Under the pieces are notes generated by a model, which was not told where the DNA came from, made no database searches, and saw only the letters and a list, made by a program, of their open reading frames with translations. DNA of 64,000 bases from Flavobacterium sp. AG291 (lineage in GTDB: Bacteria > Bacteroidota > Bacteroidia > Flavobacteriales > Flavobacteriaceae), in the NCBI RefSeq assembly GCF_003350375.1, contig NZ_QQAR01000002.1, positions 1-64,000 on the forward strand, in the 5' to 3' direction. Each line of letters starts with the position of its first letter. The stretch's first letter is position 1. Shown here piece after piece: positions 1 through 8,404 of the stretch. A program made the translations under genes and the position numbers.

Positions 1-19
1 GCTGTTAGAAATAAAATAA

Positions 20-21
20 TC
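20..21. other. Window left edge, short non-coding tail
   Basis: Bases 1-116 contain no gene that I can support apart from the terminator at 46-75; the next upstream gene is outside the window. Confidence 0.5.
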
Positions 22-45
22 CATCGGGTTTTTGCGGTAATAAAA

Positions 46-75
46 AACCAAACCTTTTATCAAAAAGATTTGGTT
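46..75 (-). terminator. Terminator after SDR gene
   Basis: Imperfect hairpin (AACCAAA paired with TTTGGTT, inner CTTTT with AAAAAG) lying just downstream of the minus-strand SDR gene. On the minus strand it is followed by a run of six T, so it reads as a Rho-independent terminator for that gene. Confidence 0.6.
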
Positions 76-116
76 ATATCATAGAAATCGAAATGACAAA
101 CGGTACTCAATGTGTA

Positions 117-884
117 TTATATAAAAATACCTCCTGATGCTTCAATGCGTTGTCCGTTAACCCATTTGGCGTCATCGGTACATAAAAAGGCTACTACACC
201 TCCAATATCATCGGCAAGGCCAACACGACCCAGTGGAGTGATGCTGGACAGGAAGTCGTTGATTTCTTTAGTGTCTCTTACACGGCCACCGCCAAAGTCT
301 GTTGCAATAGGTCCCGGAGCTACTACATTAGCCCTGATGCCTCTTGAGCCAAGTTCTCTTGCTAGGTAACGGGTAAGTGATTCAACAGCTGATTTCATGG
401 CGCCGTAAGCAGATGAACCCGGTTGTGTAAAACGCGCCAGACCTGAAGAAATGTTTACGATACCACCGCCATCATTCAAATAGTTCAATGCTTTTTGGGT
501 AAGCATATAAACACCTTTGTAATGGATGTTTATCATATCGTCCAGTTGTTCTTCGGTAGTGTCAGCAAACGGACTGTAAAGTGCCGTACCCGCATTGTTG
601 ATAAGGAAGTCAAAGTTTGAGCTTCCGGTATGCTCCTTAAGGTGTGAACCGACCTCGCTTAAAAAGCTGTCAAATTCAGCAGGTTTAGAAGTATCAAGCT
701 GGTAGGCGATGGCTTTTTGTCCTAACGACTGGATTTCGGCAACCACTTCGTCAGCTGCTGCTTTGTTGCTGTTATAGGTGAATATTACGTCAAGGCCTTT
801 TTTAGCAAGGGAAATAGCCATATCCCTACCCAGTCCGCGGCTTCCGCCGGTTACTACTGCGATCTTATTTTTTTTTGTTTCCAT
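117..884 (-). CDS. SDR family NAD(P)-dependent oxidoreductase
   Basis: A 255-residue classical short-chain dehydrogenase/reductase, a full-length single Rossmann domain. The cofactor loop TGGSRGLG is at residues 13-20, the NNAG motif near residue 97, the catalytic Ser in NISSG, and the YxxxK catalytic pair in YGAMK. The C-terminal PG motif and the 'ASGG' end are typical of FabG-like members. The substrate cannot be read from the sequence; annotation as 3-oxoacyl-ACP reductase would be over-precise. It lies 103 bases downstream of an AraC-type regulator on the same strand, which suggests control by that regulator. Cytosolic, no signal peptide. Confidence 0.9.
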   Translation of the reverse strand: METKKNKIAVVTGGSRGLGRDMAISLAKKGLDVIFTYNSNKAAADEVVAEIQSLGQKAIAYQLDTSKPAEFDSFLSEVGSHLKEHTGSSNFDFLINNAGTALYSPFADTTEEQLDDMINIHYKGVYMLTQKALNYLNDGGGIVNISSGLARFTQPGSSAYGAMKSAVESLTRYLARELGSRGIRANVVAPGPIATDFGGGRVRDTKEINDFLSSITPLGRVGLADDIGGVVAFLCTDDAKWVNGQRIEASGGIFI

Positions 885-987
885 TTTTATATAATTCTTG
901 TTATTAATTGATGGTACAAAGTTCGGTAAGAAGGGGAGGCGGGTGTTTGCAAATTACAATCCCTGATTTGCAAAATTCAAATCTCAA

Positions 988-1923
988 TTATATCCGGTAG
1001 GCTAGCGGAGCCATTTCGGTCTGTTTTTTAAAGAAGTTAGAGAAATGTGCTACTTCGTCAAAGCCCAGGCTGTAGGCTATTTCAGAGACATTCCAGTCGG
1101 TTTGCTTGAGTAATATTTTGGCTTCCTGTATCATGCGTCCCGTAATGATTTCAGTAGTAGTTTTGCCTGTGTTTTCTTTAAGGACCTTATTAAGGTGGTT
1201 AACGTGCACTGCAAGCCTGTCGGCATATTCTTTGGCTGAACGCAATGACAGCTTTTGGGAAGTAGACTCAATAGGGAACTGACGCTCTAGTAATTCTATA
1301 AACAATGCTATAATGCGTTGTGAGGCATTATGTGTTGACTGTATGGTAGTTGCCGGTTGTAGTTTTTGTCCGTAATGGATGAGTTCCAGTACGTAATTGC
1401 GTAACAAGTCGTATTTGAATTCGTAATCCGAAGCGATTTCCTTCTTCATTTTTTTGAATGTAAGCTCAATCTCATCAGCTTCTTCATCGGATATCTCAAA
1501 TACAGGATAGCCGCCCGACCTGAAGATAGGAAGCTCATCCAGCATTACGCCGCTTTTGTTCTTTATCATGAAATCATCTGTAAATACGATGAATGATCCC
1601 GACTGGTTCTCGTCCTGCGGTACCCAATGATAGGGTACTTTAGGGGTTGCAAATAACAATGCATTCTTTTGAACATCAATTACCTTATCGGCATATTCAG
1701 CGCGGTTCTTACCACGGATAAGGCTTATCTTGTAATACGCCCTGCGGTTGTAAGGCATTTGGTTCTTGCGTTTTACCTCTCGGATAGTATCTGCAATATC
1801 AAATATATTAAAGTGTCCTATCTCTTTGGTAATGCCTGGTGGTAGCAGTGTATCAATTTCCCTTCCGGTAAAGATGGCAGCTTCTTTATAGAAATCCTCA
1901 AGGGTTTTATTCTCAATATTCAT
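988..1923 (-). CDS. AraC family transcriptional regulator
   Basis: A 311-residue one-component regulator. An N-terminal cupin-like sensor region (roughly residues 20-170) precedes a C-terminal AraC DNA-binding domain with two helix-turn-helix units (about residues 215-311). The conserved segment 'VSEIAYSLGFDEVAHFSNFF' is the second HTH signature. I start the gene at the ATG at 1923 rather than the upstream TTG at 1950, because a TAnnTTTG promoter element overlaps the longer reading frame. It precedes the SDR gene on the same strand and probably controls it. The ligand is unknown. Confidence 0.88.
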   Translation of the reverse strand: MNIENKTLEDFYKEAAIFTGREIDTLLPPGITKEIGHFNIFDIADTIREVKRKNQMPYNRRAYYKISLIRGKNRAEYADKVIDVQKNALLFATPKVPYHWVPQDENQSGSFIVFTDDFMIKNKSGVMLDELPIFRSGGYPVFEISDEEADEIELTFKKMKKEIASDYEFKYDLLRNYVLELIHYGQKLQPATTIQSTHNASQRIIALFIELLERQFPIESTSQKLSLRSAKEYADRLAVHVNHLNKVLKENTGKTTTEIITGRMIQEAKILLKQTDWNVSEIAYSLGFDEVAHFSNFFKKQTEMAPLAYRI

Positions 1924-1947
1924 GACTTTGAATTTTGTTGCAAAATT

Positions 1948-1955
1948 CAAAGGTA
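1948..1955 (-). promoter_or_regulatory. Promoter -7 element (TACCTTTG) of araC-type gene
   Basis: Exact match to the Bacteroidota -7 consensus TAnnTTTG on the minus strand, 25 bases before the chosen ATG at 1923. I did not find a well-placed TTG -33 element. The site lies within the longer TTG-started reading frame and argues against it. Confidence 0.5.
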
Positions 1956-2013
1956 GGGAAATAACCTTTGTATAAATCTACACTGATTACAAATCCGCGC
2001 AATCCGGGGATAG

Positions 2014-2532
2014 CTATACTAAATATTTCTTTAACCAAAATTTGCTATCACTAAACGTGCAAAAATTGTTATCATAAATTATTTCTTTCTGTTTTTGTTT
2101 TGGTTTTATATGACGTTCTCTAATGGAAATTTTCCTTATTTGTGGTGTTATATTAGAATTATACACTCTATTAAGGGTATTTATTACAAATTCAGCAAAA
2201 CAGTGCCCAGCATTAAGTTGTTTTGTTACATTGTCTTTTCCTTTCTTTAGTTCTATCAGTAAAATGAATAACTGTCCAGCTCTTTCAGTGAAAATAACAT
2301 AATCGCAAAATGAACAAACTCCAGCCTGTCCCCGATTAAAAAAAGGGAATAAACCCTTCGGAAATTCATTAGCAGGGAGTCTTTTATCAAAACTAAATGA
2401 AAGATATTTTTGCTTTTCACTAATAAAATCTATAGACATATTTTCTTGAATTTCGACAAGCTTGGATATTGTCTCTTCTTTGAAAAAATCATCCAAGACA
2501 TTTGAAATATGCAGTAATTTATTCATCTTCAT
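2014..2532 (-). CDS. Small PD-(D/E)XK nuclease-like protein paired with ATPase
   Basis: A 172-residue protein of no family I can name. Its core reads 'CDYVIF', then about ten residues on 'LLIELKKG', which fits the Asp...Glu-x-Lys pattern of PD-(D/E)XK nucleases (strand, Asp; strand, ELK). A CxxC pair (CSFC) sits next to the Asp. The C-terminal third is Lys-rich. There is no signal peptide or membrane segment. The start overlaps the end of the upstream ATPase gene by 14 bases (ATG 2532; ATG 2526 is also possible, while the longer frame starts with TTG), so the two are almost surely cotranscribed and translationally coupled. I infer an effector nuclease driven by the ATPase; the fold is a guess from motifs. 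Confidence 0.6.
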   Translation of the reverse strand: MKMNKLLHISNVLDDFFKEETISKLVEIQENMSIDFISEKQKYLSFSFDKRLPANEFPKGLFPFFNRGQAGVCSFCDYVIFTERAGQLFILLIELKKGKDNVTKQLNAGHCFAEFVINTLNRVYNSNITPQIRKISIRERHIKPKQKQKEIIYDNNFCTFSDSKFWLKKYLV

Positions 2533-3907
2533 TTCCAAATTTTAATGCATAATATAGTTCTTCGGCAATTTCATTTTGTTTATTTATTACAGCATCTACT
2601 GATGGTATTTCAAAACCACTATCAGTTATCTCTATTTTTTGAATAATAACCTGTTTATTCCCCCTCATTTTTTTTGGATAATTAAAATAATGGACATCAA
2701 TATCTTGTTTTGTAAGAGTTTCACTGTTATCATAGTGAAATTTCGTCCTTAATTTTTCAATCTCTGTATTTTTTTCAGAAAGCATTATTAAATTATTTAA
2801 TTCTCTTACTACATAATCACTATGTGTGCTTATTAATAAACGAAAGCCATTATTAATAAGTCTTGCAAATAAGCGAGTTAAAATAATTTGATTATCAGGA
2901 TGCAAATTAATCTCAGGTTCATCAATAATTATTAAATCATTAGGCTGAGCTATATGCTTAAGATATACGACTAAACTTGATAATGACTTTATAATTGAAG
3001 CTGTCATATGTATGGGTAGTACTTTTTTTGGAGACTGTTTTGGTTTAAATTGAATTTCACCATCATTACTAATTTCTACAGTTCCATTAAGTAAATCAGT
3101 TTCAATTCTTGAAGCAAAATCATAATATGCACTTTTATTTTTTTTAATTTCAGCCAAATCGTCCGCTACCAATAATCCATCTTTGATTGGCAGTGGGTAT
3201 CTTGTAGTCTTATTAAATAATAATTCAAACTTATCTACTTTTCCTTTGCTTGTCATTGCATGAAAATGATCTACAGCCTCTTGTTTACGTATGGATAATT
3301 CTTTACTGAATGTAAAAATTGAATTTCTCTCTACGGGAAGAATATAAGTAGAAGTTATTGGGTAGGTTGCTAAAAAGTCAATAATAGTTGAATTCAAATA
3401 AACGTTAAGAGCTTCAATATCATCACTTGATATTGTTGAATCTAATAATTCTAATTTTAAAGAATTTAGATTAATGTTTTTAATTATTCCTATCTCAAAT
3501 TTTCCGATTAAGATTTTTGAATTAATTTCACTTGAATGTAAGAATTGTTGAAAATCTTCATCAGTATCATTAAAATTTACAGAAGAATCGCTGAAATGTT
3601 GTTTCGCAAATTCCGTTCCAATACCAAATAAGCCGTCTAAGTTGTCTTTGAAGTTTTTTACCAGTTCTACACGATAATTTTTTAATGCGTCATAATTAAT
3701 TTTAAACTCAGCCTTTTTATTTTCTATTAATTCATTAACTAATTCACGATTAAAGCCTACATGAATTTTAGATTTTAACAATCCATATATGGCATAAGCA
3801 ACGTATGTTTTACCTGTACCATTAGGACCACAAAAAATATTAATTTTTTTGGACAAATCTATTGTTCCTGATTTAATAGCTCCTAATTCATTTATGATAA
3901 CCTTCAT
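2519..3907 (-). CDS. ABC/OLD-like AAA family ATPase
   Basis: A 462-residue SMC/ABC-type ATPase of the AAA_15/AAA_21 group. Walker A GPNGTGKT lies near residues 26-33, Walker B LIIIDEPE near residue 330, and the switch His in STHSDYV about 35 residues later. Between the two halves is a 280-residue helical insert without an obvious nuclease domain, and I see no TOPRIM domain after the ATPase, unlike true OLD proteins. The longer reading frame to 4042 begins with a hydrophobic stretch; the start at 3907 (MKVIINELGAIKSG) fits the family and lies just after a TAnnTTTG element. Coupled to the small nuclease-like gene downstream. This arrangement resembles ATPase plus nuclease anti-phage modules such as Septu or PARIS, but the partner differs. 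Confidence 0.85.
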   Translation of the reverse strand: MKVIINELGAIKSGTIDLSKKINIFCGPNGTGKTYVAYAIYGLLKSKIHVGFNRELVNELIENKKAEFKINYDALKNYRVELVKNFKDNLDGLFGIGTEFAKQHFSDSSVNFNDTDEDFQQFLHSSEINSKILIGKFEIGIIKNINLNSLKLELLDSTISSDDIEALNVYLNSTIIDFLATYPITSTYILPVERNSIFTFSKELSIRKQEAVDHFHAMTSKGKVDKFELLFNKTTRYPLPIKDGLLVADDLAEIKKNKSAYYDFASRIETDLLNGTVEISNDGEIQFKPKQSPKKVLPIHMTASIIKSLSSLVVYLKHIAQPNDLIIIDEPEINLHPDNQIILTRLFARLINNGFRLLISTHSDYVVRELNNLIMLSEKNTEIEKLRTKFHYDNSETLTKQDIDVHYFNYPKKMRGNKQVIIQKIEITDSGFEIPSVDAVINKQNEIAEELYYALKFGNEDE

Positions 3908-3923
3908 ATTCCAAAGTTTTAAA

Positions 3924-3931
3924 CAAATATA
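3924..3931 (-). promoter_or_regulatory. Promoter -7 element (TATATTTG) of ATPase/nuclease pair
   Basis: Exact TAnnTTTG match on the minus strand 17 bases before the ATG at 3907, giving a predicted leader of about ten bases. No clear TTG -33 element. It suggests the two-gene unit has its own promoter. Confidence 0.45.
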
Positions 3932-4066
3932 TTTAATAGATACTATAATTCTATTAATTGGTATTAAAAATATAAGCAGGACTGTACAGATAAATGCATG
4001 TGTATTATTAAGTTTAAAGTTCAAAATAAATTTTCCTAACATTTTATTTACATCCTGTTATTTTAT

Positions 4067-4074
4067 TACATTTG
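4067..4074 (+). promoter_or_regulatory. Promoter -7 element (TACATTTG) of 2-oxoacid dehydrogenase E1
   Basis: Exact TAnnTTTG match 31 bases before the ATG at 4105. The longer reading frame would start at a TTG inside this element, so the downstream ATG is preferred. Confidence 0.5.
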
Positions 4075-4104
4075 GGTGCGTTTAATGATTATTCAAAAAT
4101 CACA

Positions 4105-6081
4105 ATGAATTTCGATAGAAAACAATTAACCAACGAACAATTACTCGATTTATATAAGAAATTAATAAAGCCAAGGCTGATAGAAGAGAAAATGCTCATT
4201 CTTATCCGCCAGGGCAAAGTATCCAAATGGTTTTCCGGTATCGGGCAGGAGGCTATCTCTGTAGGTGTTACCGCTGTTCTGGATAAAGACGAATATATCC
4301 TGCCTATGCACCGTAACCTTGGTGTGTTCACAGGTCGTGATATTCCGCTATACAGACTGTTCTCGCAATGGCAGGGTAAGGCTAATGGTTTTACTAAGGG
4401 GCGTGACCGTTCTTTCCACTTTGGTACACAAGAATACAAGATCATTGGTATGATATCGCACCTAGGTCCGCAATTGGGTGTGGCTGATGGTATCGCTTTA
4501 GCGCACAAACTAAGGGATGAGAAGAAAGTTACTGCTGTATTTACCGGTGAAGGAGCTACTTCTGAAGGCGATTTCCACGAAGCATTGAACATTGCTGCGG
4601 TATGGGAGCTTCCGGTACTGTTTATCGTTGAGAATAATGGTTACGGACTTTCTACACCAACTAATGAGCAATACCGTTGCGAAAACATTGCCGATAAAGG
4701 GGTAGGTTTCGGAATGGAATCGCATATTATTGATGGTAACAATATTCTTGAAGTGTTTACCAAGCTGACTGATATCGTAGCTTCACTACGTGAAAACCCA
4801 CGTCCGGTATTATTAGAGTTCAAAACCTTCAGGATGCGTGGGCACGAAGAGGCGAGTGGTACCAAATACGTTCCGCAGGAATTGATGGATATGTGGGCTA
4901 TCAAAGATCCGGTAGATAATTACAGAAAATATCTTAAGGAAGAAGGTGTGCTTACCGAAGAAGCTGACGAAGCTTTAAGAGCTGAACTTAAGAAAGAAAT
5001 TGACGAGAATTATCAAAAAGCTTCTGCTGAACCTGCTATCGAAGCAAGTTTAAGTGAAGAGTTAAATGATGTATATAAACCTTATCAATTTGAAGAAGTT
5101 ACTTCAAAAGAGGATAAGGAAAACGTTCGTATGATCGATGCTATTTCACAAGGGCTTAAGCAATCAATGGAGCGTCACGAGAACCTTGTGATAATGGGAC
5201 AGGATATCGCCGAATATGGCGGTGCCTTCAAGATAACAGATGGCTTTGTGGCTGAGTTTGGCAAAGACCGTGTGCGCAATACACCTATCTGTGAATCGGC
5301 TGTTGTATCTGCCGGTATGGGGCTTTCCATTAACGGTTATAAATCGGTTATCGAAATGCAGTTTGCCGATTTCGTGTCAACAGGCTTTAACCCAATCGTG
5401 AACTATTTGGCTAAAGTACACTACCGTTGGCAAGAAAATGCCGATGTAGTAGTGCGTATGCCTTGTGGGGCAGGAGTACAGGCAGGGCCTTTCCATTCAC
5501 AGACCAATGAGGCGTGGTTTACCAAAACCCCGGGGCTTAAAGTTGTTTATCCTGCATTCCCTTATGATGCAAAAGGGCTTTTGGCTACTGCTATCAACGA
5601 CCCGAATCCGGTAATGTTCTTTGAGCACAAAGCGTTGTACAGAAGTATTTATCAGGATGTTCCAAAAGATTATTACACAATTCCTTTCGGTCAGGCAGCA
5701 TTGCTTAAAGAAGGGGAAGAAGTGACTATCATAACTTTTGGTGCCGGTGTTCACTGGGCACTTGAAACGCTTGATAAGCATCCGCATATAAAAGCTGATC
5801 TTATTGATTTAAGAACGCTTCAGCCACTTGATACCGAAACGATATATAAATCGGTTAAGAAAACAGGTAAAGTGATAGTGCTTCAGGAAGATACATTATT
5901 TGGTGGTGTGGCGAGCGATATCTCAGCTATGATCATGGAAAATTGTTTCGAATATCTGGATGGCCCTGTAAAACGTGTAGGTAGCCTTGAGAGTGCTATT
6001 CCGTTTACAAAAGCACTGGAAGACCAATATTTGCCTAAGCAACGTTTTGAAACAGCTTTACAGGAGTTGATGGCATACTAG
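4105..6081 (+). CDS. Fused E1 alpha/beta of branched-chain 2-oxoacid dehydrogenase
   Basis: A 658-residue thiamine diphosphate enzyme in which the alpha subunit (about residues 1-325) and beta subunit (about 345-658) of a 2-oxoisovalerate/pyruvate-type dehydrogenase E1 are fused. The alpha part carries the ThDP motif 'GEGATSEGDFHEALN ... ENNGYG'; the beta part has the transketolase-like core 'GQDIAEYGGAF' and the C-terminal domain 'EDTLFGGVASDISAMI'. It decarboxylates branched-chain 2-oxoacids and passes the acyl group to a lipoyl E2, which is not in this window. Such fused E1 proteins are common in Bacteroidota. The ATG at 4105 is used because the longer frame starts with TTG in the promoter. 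Monocistronic here, followed by a large inverted repeat. Confidence 0.9.
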   Translation: MNFDRKQLTNEQLLDLYKKLIKPRLIEEKMLILIRQGKVSKWFSGIGQEAISVGVTAVLDKDEYILPMHRNLGVFTGRDIPLYRLFSQWQGKANGFTKGRDRSFHFGTQEYKIIGMISHLGPQLGVADGIALAHKLRDEKKVTAVFTGEGATSEGDFHEALNIAAVWELPVLFIVENNGYGLSTPTNEQYRCENIADKGVGFGMESHIIDGNNILEVFTKLTDIVASLRENPRPVLLEFKTFRMRGHEEASGTKYVPQELMDMWAIKDPVDNYRKYLKEEGVLTEEADEALRAELKKEIDENYQKASAEPAIEASLSEELNDVYKPYQFEEVTSKEDKENVRMIDAISQGLKQSMERHENLVIMGQDIAEYGGAFKITDGFVAEFGKDRVRNTPICESAVVSAGMGLSINGYKSVIEMQFADFVSTGFNPIVNYLAKVHYRWQENADVVVRMPCGAGVQAGPFHSQTNEAWFTKTPGLKVVYPAFPYDAKGLLATAINDPNPVMFFEHKALYRSIYQDVPKDYYTIPFGQAALLKEGEEVTIITFGAGVHWALETLDKHPHIKADLIDLRTLQPLDTETIYKSVKKTGKVIVLQEDTLFGGVASDISAMIMENCFEYLDGPVKRVGSLESAIPFTKALEDQYLPKQRFETALQELMAY

Positions 6082-6246
6082 GCAGTAGCAAAGTGGCAGA
6101 GTTCCAAAGTAGCTGAGTTTTCAGTTACGTTGTATAATATAAGAGTTCCAAAGTAACAAAGTCTAAGACTTTGTTACTTTGGAACTCTGTTGCTTTGTAT
6201 CTATATCATAACTTTGTCACTTTGCAGCTTTGCTACTTTGTGACTA
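6082..6246. repeat. Large inverted repeat built from CAAAGT/ACTTTG units
   Basis: The core is a near-perfect palindrome at 6142-6188: 23-base arms (left beginning AGAGTTCCAAAGTAACAAAG) separated by a single A. Outside the core, short units of the type (G/A)CAAAG(T) recur on the left side (6086-6120) and ACTTTG/GCTTTG on the right side (6190-6243), so the whole block can fold as one long, imperfect hairpin. Units repeat at roughly 8-10 base spacing. It follows the E1 stop codon directly and may terminate transcription, but lacks a plain U-run. It looks like a member of a dispersed intergenic repeat family rather than a simple terminator. Confidence 0.8.
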
Positions 6247-6326
6247 TCGAATCTTTACCACTTTAAATCTATCATATCATAAATAAAATCACTTAAAAAT
6301 TGTCATAAAGGAGATCGGGTTTTTCT

Positions 6327-6334
6327 TAACTTTG
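6327..6334 (+). promoter_or_regulatory. Promoter -7 element (TAACTTTG), possibly leaderless transcript
   Basis: Exact TAnnTTTG match only four bases before the ATG at 6339. A TTG at 6300-6302, 24 bases upstream, could be the -33 element, slightly longer than usual. If the start point is the usual distance downstream, the mRNA begins at or next to the start codon. Confidence 0.5.
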
Positions 6335-6338
6335 AGGT

Positions 6339-6758
6339 ATGAGAACATCAAAGATATTTGTAACGGTTGACGCTGTTGTGTTCAGAAAATCTAACGCGGG
6401 AAATGAACTGCTTCTTATTAAAAGGAAAAAAGAACCTTTTAAAGGGAAATGGGCATTGCCCGGCGGTTTTGTTGACGAAGGTGAAGATTTGGCTGTTGCT
6501 GCCAAAAGAGAGCTTCAGGAGGAAACAGGGCTCGTTTTGGATAACCTCGAGCAGCTTGGAGCGTTCGGTAAACCGGGGCGTGATCCAAGAAGCCATACGG
6601 TTTCTATAGCCTATTCAGGATTTGCAGAGGCAGATGCTCAGGCAATAGGTGCTGATGATGCTGATGAAGCGGAATGGTTTGCTGTTTCAGCTTTGCCTGA
6701 ACTTGCGTTTGACCATGCGGATATCATACAATTAGCTCTTGAAAAACATCACTTATGA
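6339..6758 (+). CDS. Nudix hydrolase
   Basis: A 139-residue single-domain Nudix pyrophosphatase. The Nudix box runs from GGFVDEGE to RELQEETGL (about residues 47-70) with all conserved Gly, Glu and Arg positions. The ADP-ribose/ADP-sugar type is suggested by 'GKWALPGG' and the later 'GKPGRDPRSHTVS', but substrate assignment is uncertain. It overlaps the following thioesterase gene by four bases (ATGA), so the pair forms an operon with coupled translation. Confidence 0.9.
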   Translation: MRTSKIFVTVDAVVFRKSNAGNELLLIKRKKEPFKGKWALPGGFVDEGEDLAVAAKRELQEETGLVLDNLEQLGAFGKPGRDPRSHTVSIAYSGFAEADAQAIGADDADEAEWFAVSALPELAFDHADIIQLALEKHHL

Positions 6759-7147
6759 GATTTCACACAAGAAAATGGGTAAAACCCGAAGACCTTAACC
6801 CTAACGGAACTTTATTTGGAGGGAAATTGCTGGCCTGGATTGACGAAGAAGCAGCACTATATTCTATTATACAGCTTGAAAATCAGCGTGTGGTAACAAA
6901 ACATATGTCGGAGATCAATTTTATGAGCTCTGCTAAACAGGGCGATATCGTAGAAATTGGTATTGATGTGGTGCGCTTTGGTACTACTTCACTGGTTTTA
7001 AAATCGGAGGTGCGTAATAAAATGACACACGAAAAGATTATTACTGTTGATAATATCACTATGGTAAACCTTGATAGTTTTGGACGTCCTTCGGCTCACG
7101 GTAAAACGAAGATAGAATACGTTAAGGACAGGATATCTAAACCTTAA
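6755..7147 (+). CDS. Acyl-CoA thioesterase (YciA-type hotdog fold)
   Basis: A 130-residue hotdog-fold thioesterase. 'NPNGTLFGGKLLAWIDEEAA' (residues 15-34) carries the helix and the catalytic Asp/Glu typical of YciA/BACH-type acyl-CoA hydrolases, and 'INFMSSAKQGDIVEI' is the following strand. It should hydrolyse acyl-CoA to free acid and CoA in the cytosol. Starts within the stop of the Nudix gene. Its 3' end overlaps the convergent MscS-like gene by four bases, so no room is left for a terminator between them. Confidence 0.88.
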   Translation: MRFHTRKWVKPEDLNPNGTLFGGKLLAWIDEEAALYSIIQLENQRVVTKHMSEINFMSSAKQGDIVEIGIDVVRFGTTSLVLKSEVRNKMTHEKIITVDNITMVNLDSFGRPSAHGKTKIEYVKDRISKP

Positions 7148-8388
7148 GCGTCGATATAACCTTTACCTGAAGGTAATTCAAATATTTCAAGGTCAAAATA
7201 AGCCACTGAAGCAATGATGTGGTCAAAGATATCAGCCATGATATATTCGTGGTTTATCCAGCGTTTATCAGAGGTAAACAAATAAATTTCAATAGGAATG
7301 CCTTTCTCGGTTGGTTGCAGGTGACGGCACATGATGGTCATCTCTTTATTAGCTCCCGGATGCGTTTCAATATAATTATTGATATACTTCCTGAATATAC
7401 CAAGGTTAGTCAGGTTACGCCCATTAATAGAAAGGGATTTATCGATACCGTTTTGCTCGTTATATCGGTCAATATCATGTTGTCTTTGGTCGATATAAGC
7501 AGATACGAGATGGATTTTTTTCAGGTCAGCCAGTTCTTCTTTGTGCAGGAAACGCACGGTGTTGGCCTTAATCAGTATGTGCCTTTTAATCCTTCTTCCC
7601 GGCGAGCTTTGCATTCCTCTCCAGTTTTTAAATGAATCGGAAATAAGGCTGTAAGTTGGTATTGTGGTAGTGGTATTGTCGAAGTTCTTAACCTTAACCG
7701 TTGCAAGGTTGATTTCGATAACGTCGCCATCGGCCCCAAATTTTTCAATGGTAATCCAGTCGCCTATGCGCACAATGTCATTTACAGTAACCTGTATACT
7801 GGCTACAACTCCAAGGATGGTGTCTTTGAATACTATTATTATGACAGCGGAAATAGCTCCGAAAGTAGCTAAAAGCTTGTCCATTTTAATATCAAAAAGC
7901 ATGAGGATTATTGATATAACGCCAAAAATCCAAAGTATTAGCATTACTACTTGTACGTAGCTATCAATAGGTTTGTCGTTGTAATCCGGTTTCTGCTTAA
8001 GATAGTCACCAAAAGCATTGAAGATACTCCTTGCAGTCCAAAGGCTGATGAGAATAATGAAAGTGGTTATACCCTTTGAGAAGATGTATTCCCAGTAGGT
8101 AAAATCTTTTAATGCAACCGGAACTGTTTTATAAATAAAATATAATGGAATTAAATGGGCAATAAATTTTGAGGTTTTATTTCTTACCAAAAAATCATCA
8201 AAAGAGGTTTTTGTACTTCTGGCAAGAATAATAAAACCAAGAATAAATACTCTTTTGGCAATCTTGTCGATAACATAGGCTATGATGCCAATGATAATAA
8301 GATTAATTACCAGATTAATGTATATAGCCGTAACATGGCCAAGGCCAATACCTGTCAGTAATTTATATGCCCAGTTAAATAGCTCCAT
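7144..8388 (-). CDS. MscS family mechanosensitive channel (YbdG-like)
   Basis: A 414-residue membrane protein, the same length class as E. coli YbdG. About five hydrophobic segments fill residues 1-190; the pore-lining helix and beta domain follow in 'FGAISAVIIIVFKDTILG ... NDIVRIGDWITI', the standard MscS core. A long C-terminal soluble region (about residues 260-414) includes the segment with 'HLQPTEKGIPIEIYLFTSD'. It should release solutes on hypo-osmotic shock. It is the second gene of a unit with the DUF3817 protein (16-base gap). Confidence 0.9.
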   Translation of the reverse strand: MELFNWAYKLLTGIGLGHVTAIYINLVINLIIIGIIAYVIDKIAKRVFILGFIILARSTKTSFDDFLVRNKTSKFIAHLIPLYFIYKTVPVALKDFTYWEYIFSKGITTFIILISLWTARSIFNAFGDYLKQKPDYNDKPIDSYVQVVMLILWIFGVISIILMLFDIKMDKLLATFGAISAVIIIVFKDTILGVVASIQVTVNDIVRIGDWITIEKFGADGDVIEINLATVKVKNFDNTTTTIPTYSLISDSFKNWRGMQSSPGRRIKRHILIKANTVRFLHKEELADLKKIHLVSAYIDQRQHDIDRYNEQNGIDKSLSINGRNLTNLGIFRKYINNYIETHPGANKEMTIMCRHLQPTEKGIPIEIYLFTSDKRWINHEYIMADIFDHIIASVAYFDLEIFELPSGKGYIDA

Positions 8389-8404
8389 TTATTTACTTAT
8401 GAAT

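Noticed and set aside
112..369. Plus-strand reading frame opposite the SDR gene
   Set aside because: It is a shadow of the SDR gene with no promoter and no homology-like pattern.
2519..3907. Classical OLD nuclease
   Set aside because: No TOPRIM domain is seen after the ATPase; the protein is too short.
3908..4042. 45-residue N-terminal extension of the ATPase
   Set aside because: It would place a hydrophobic stretch ahead of the Walker A domain and spans the promoter motif at 3924-3931; the family starts at MKVIINELG.
6166..6245. Possible CRISPR-like short repeats (ACTTTG units)
   Set aside because: Units are 6-10 bases, irregular, and form inverted copies; there are no spacers of constant length and no cas genes.
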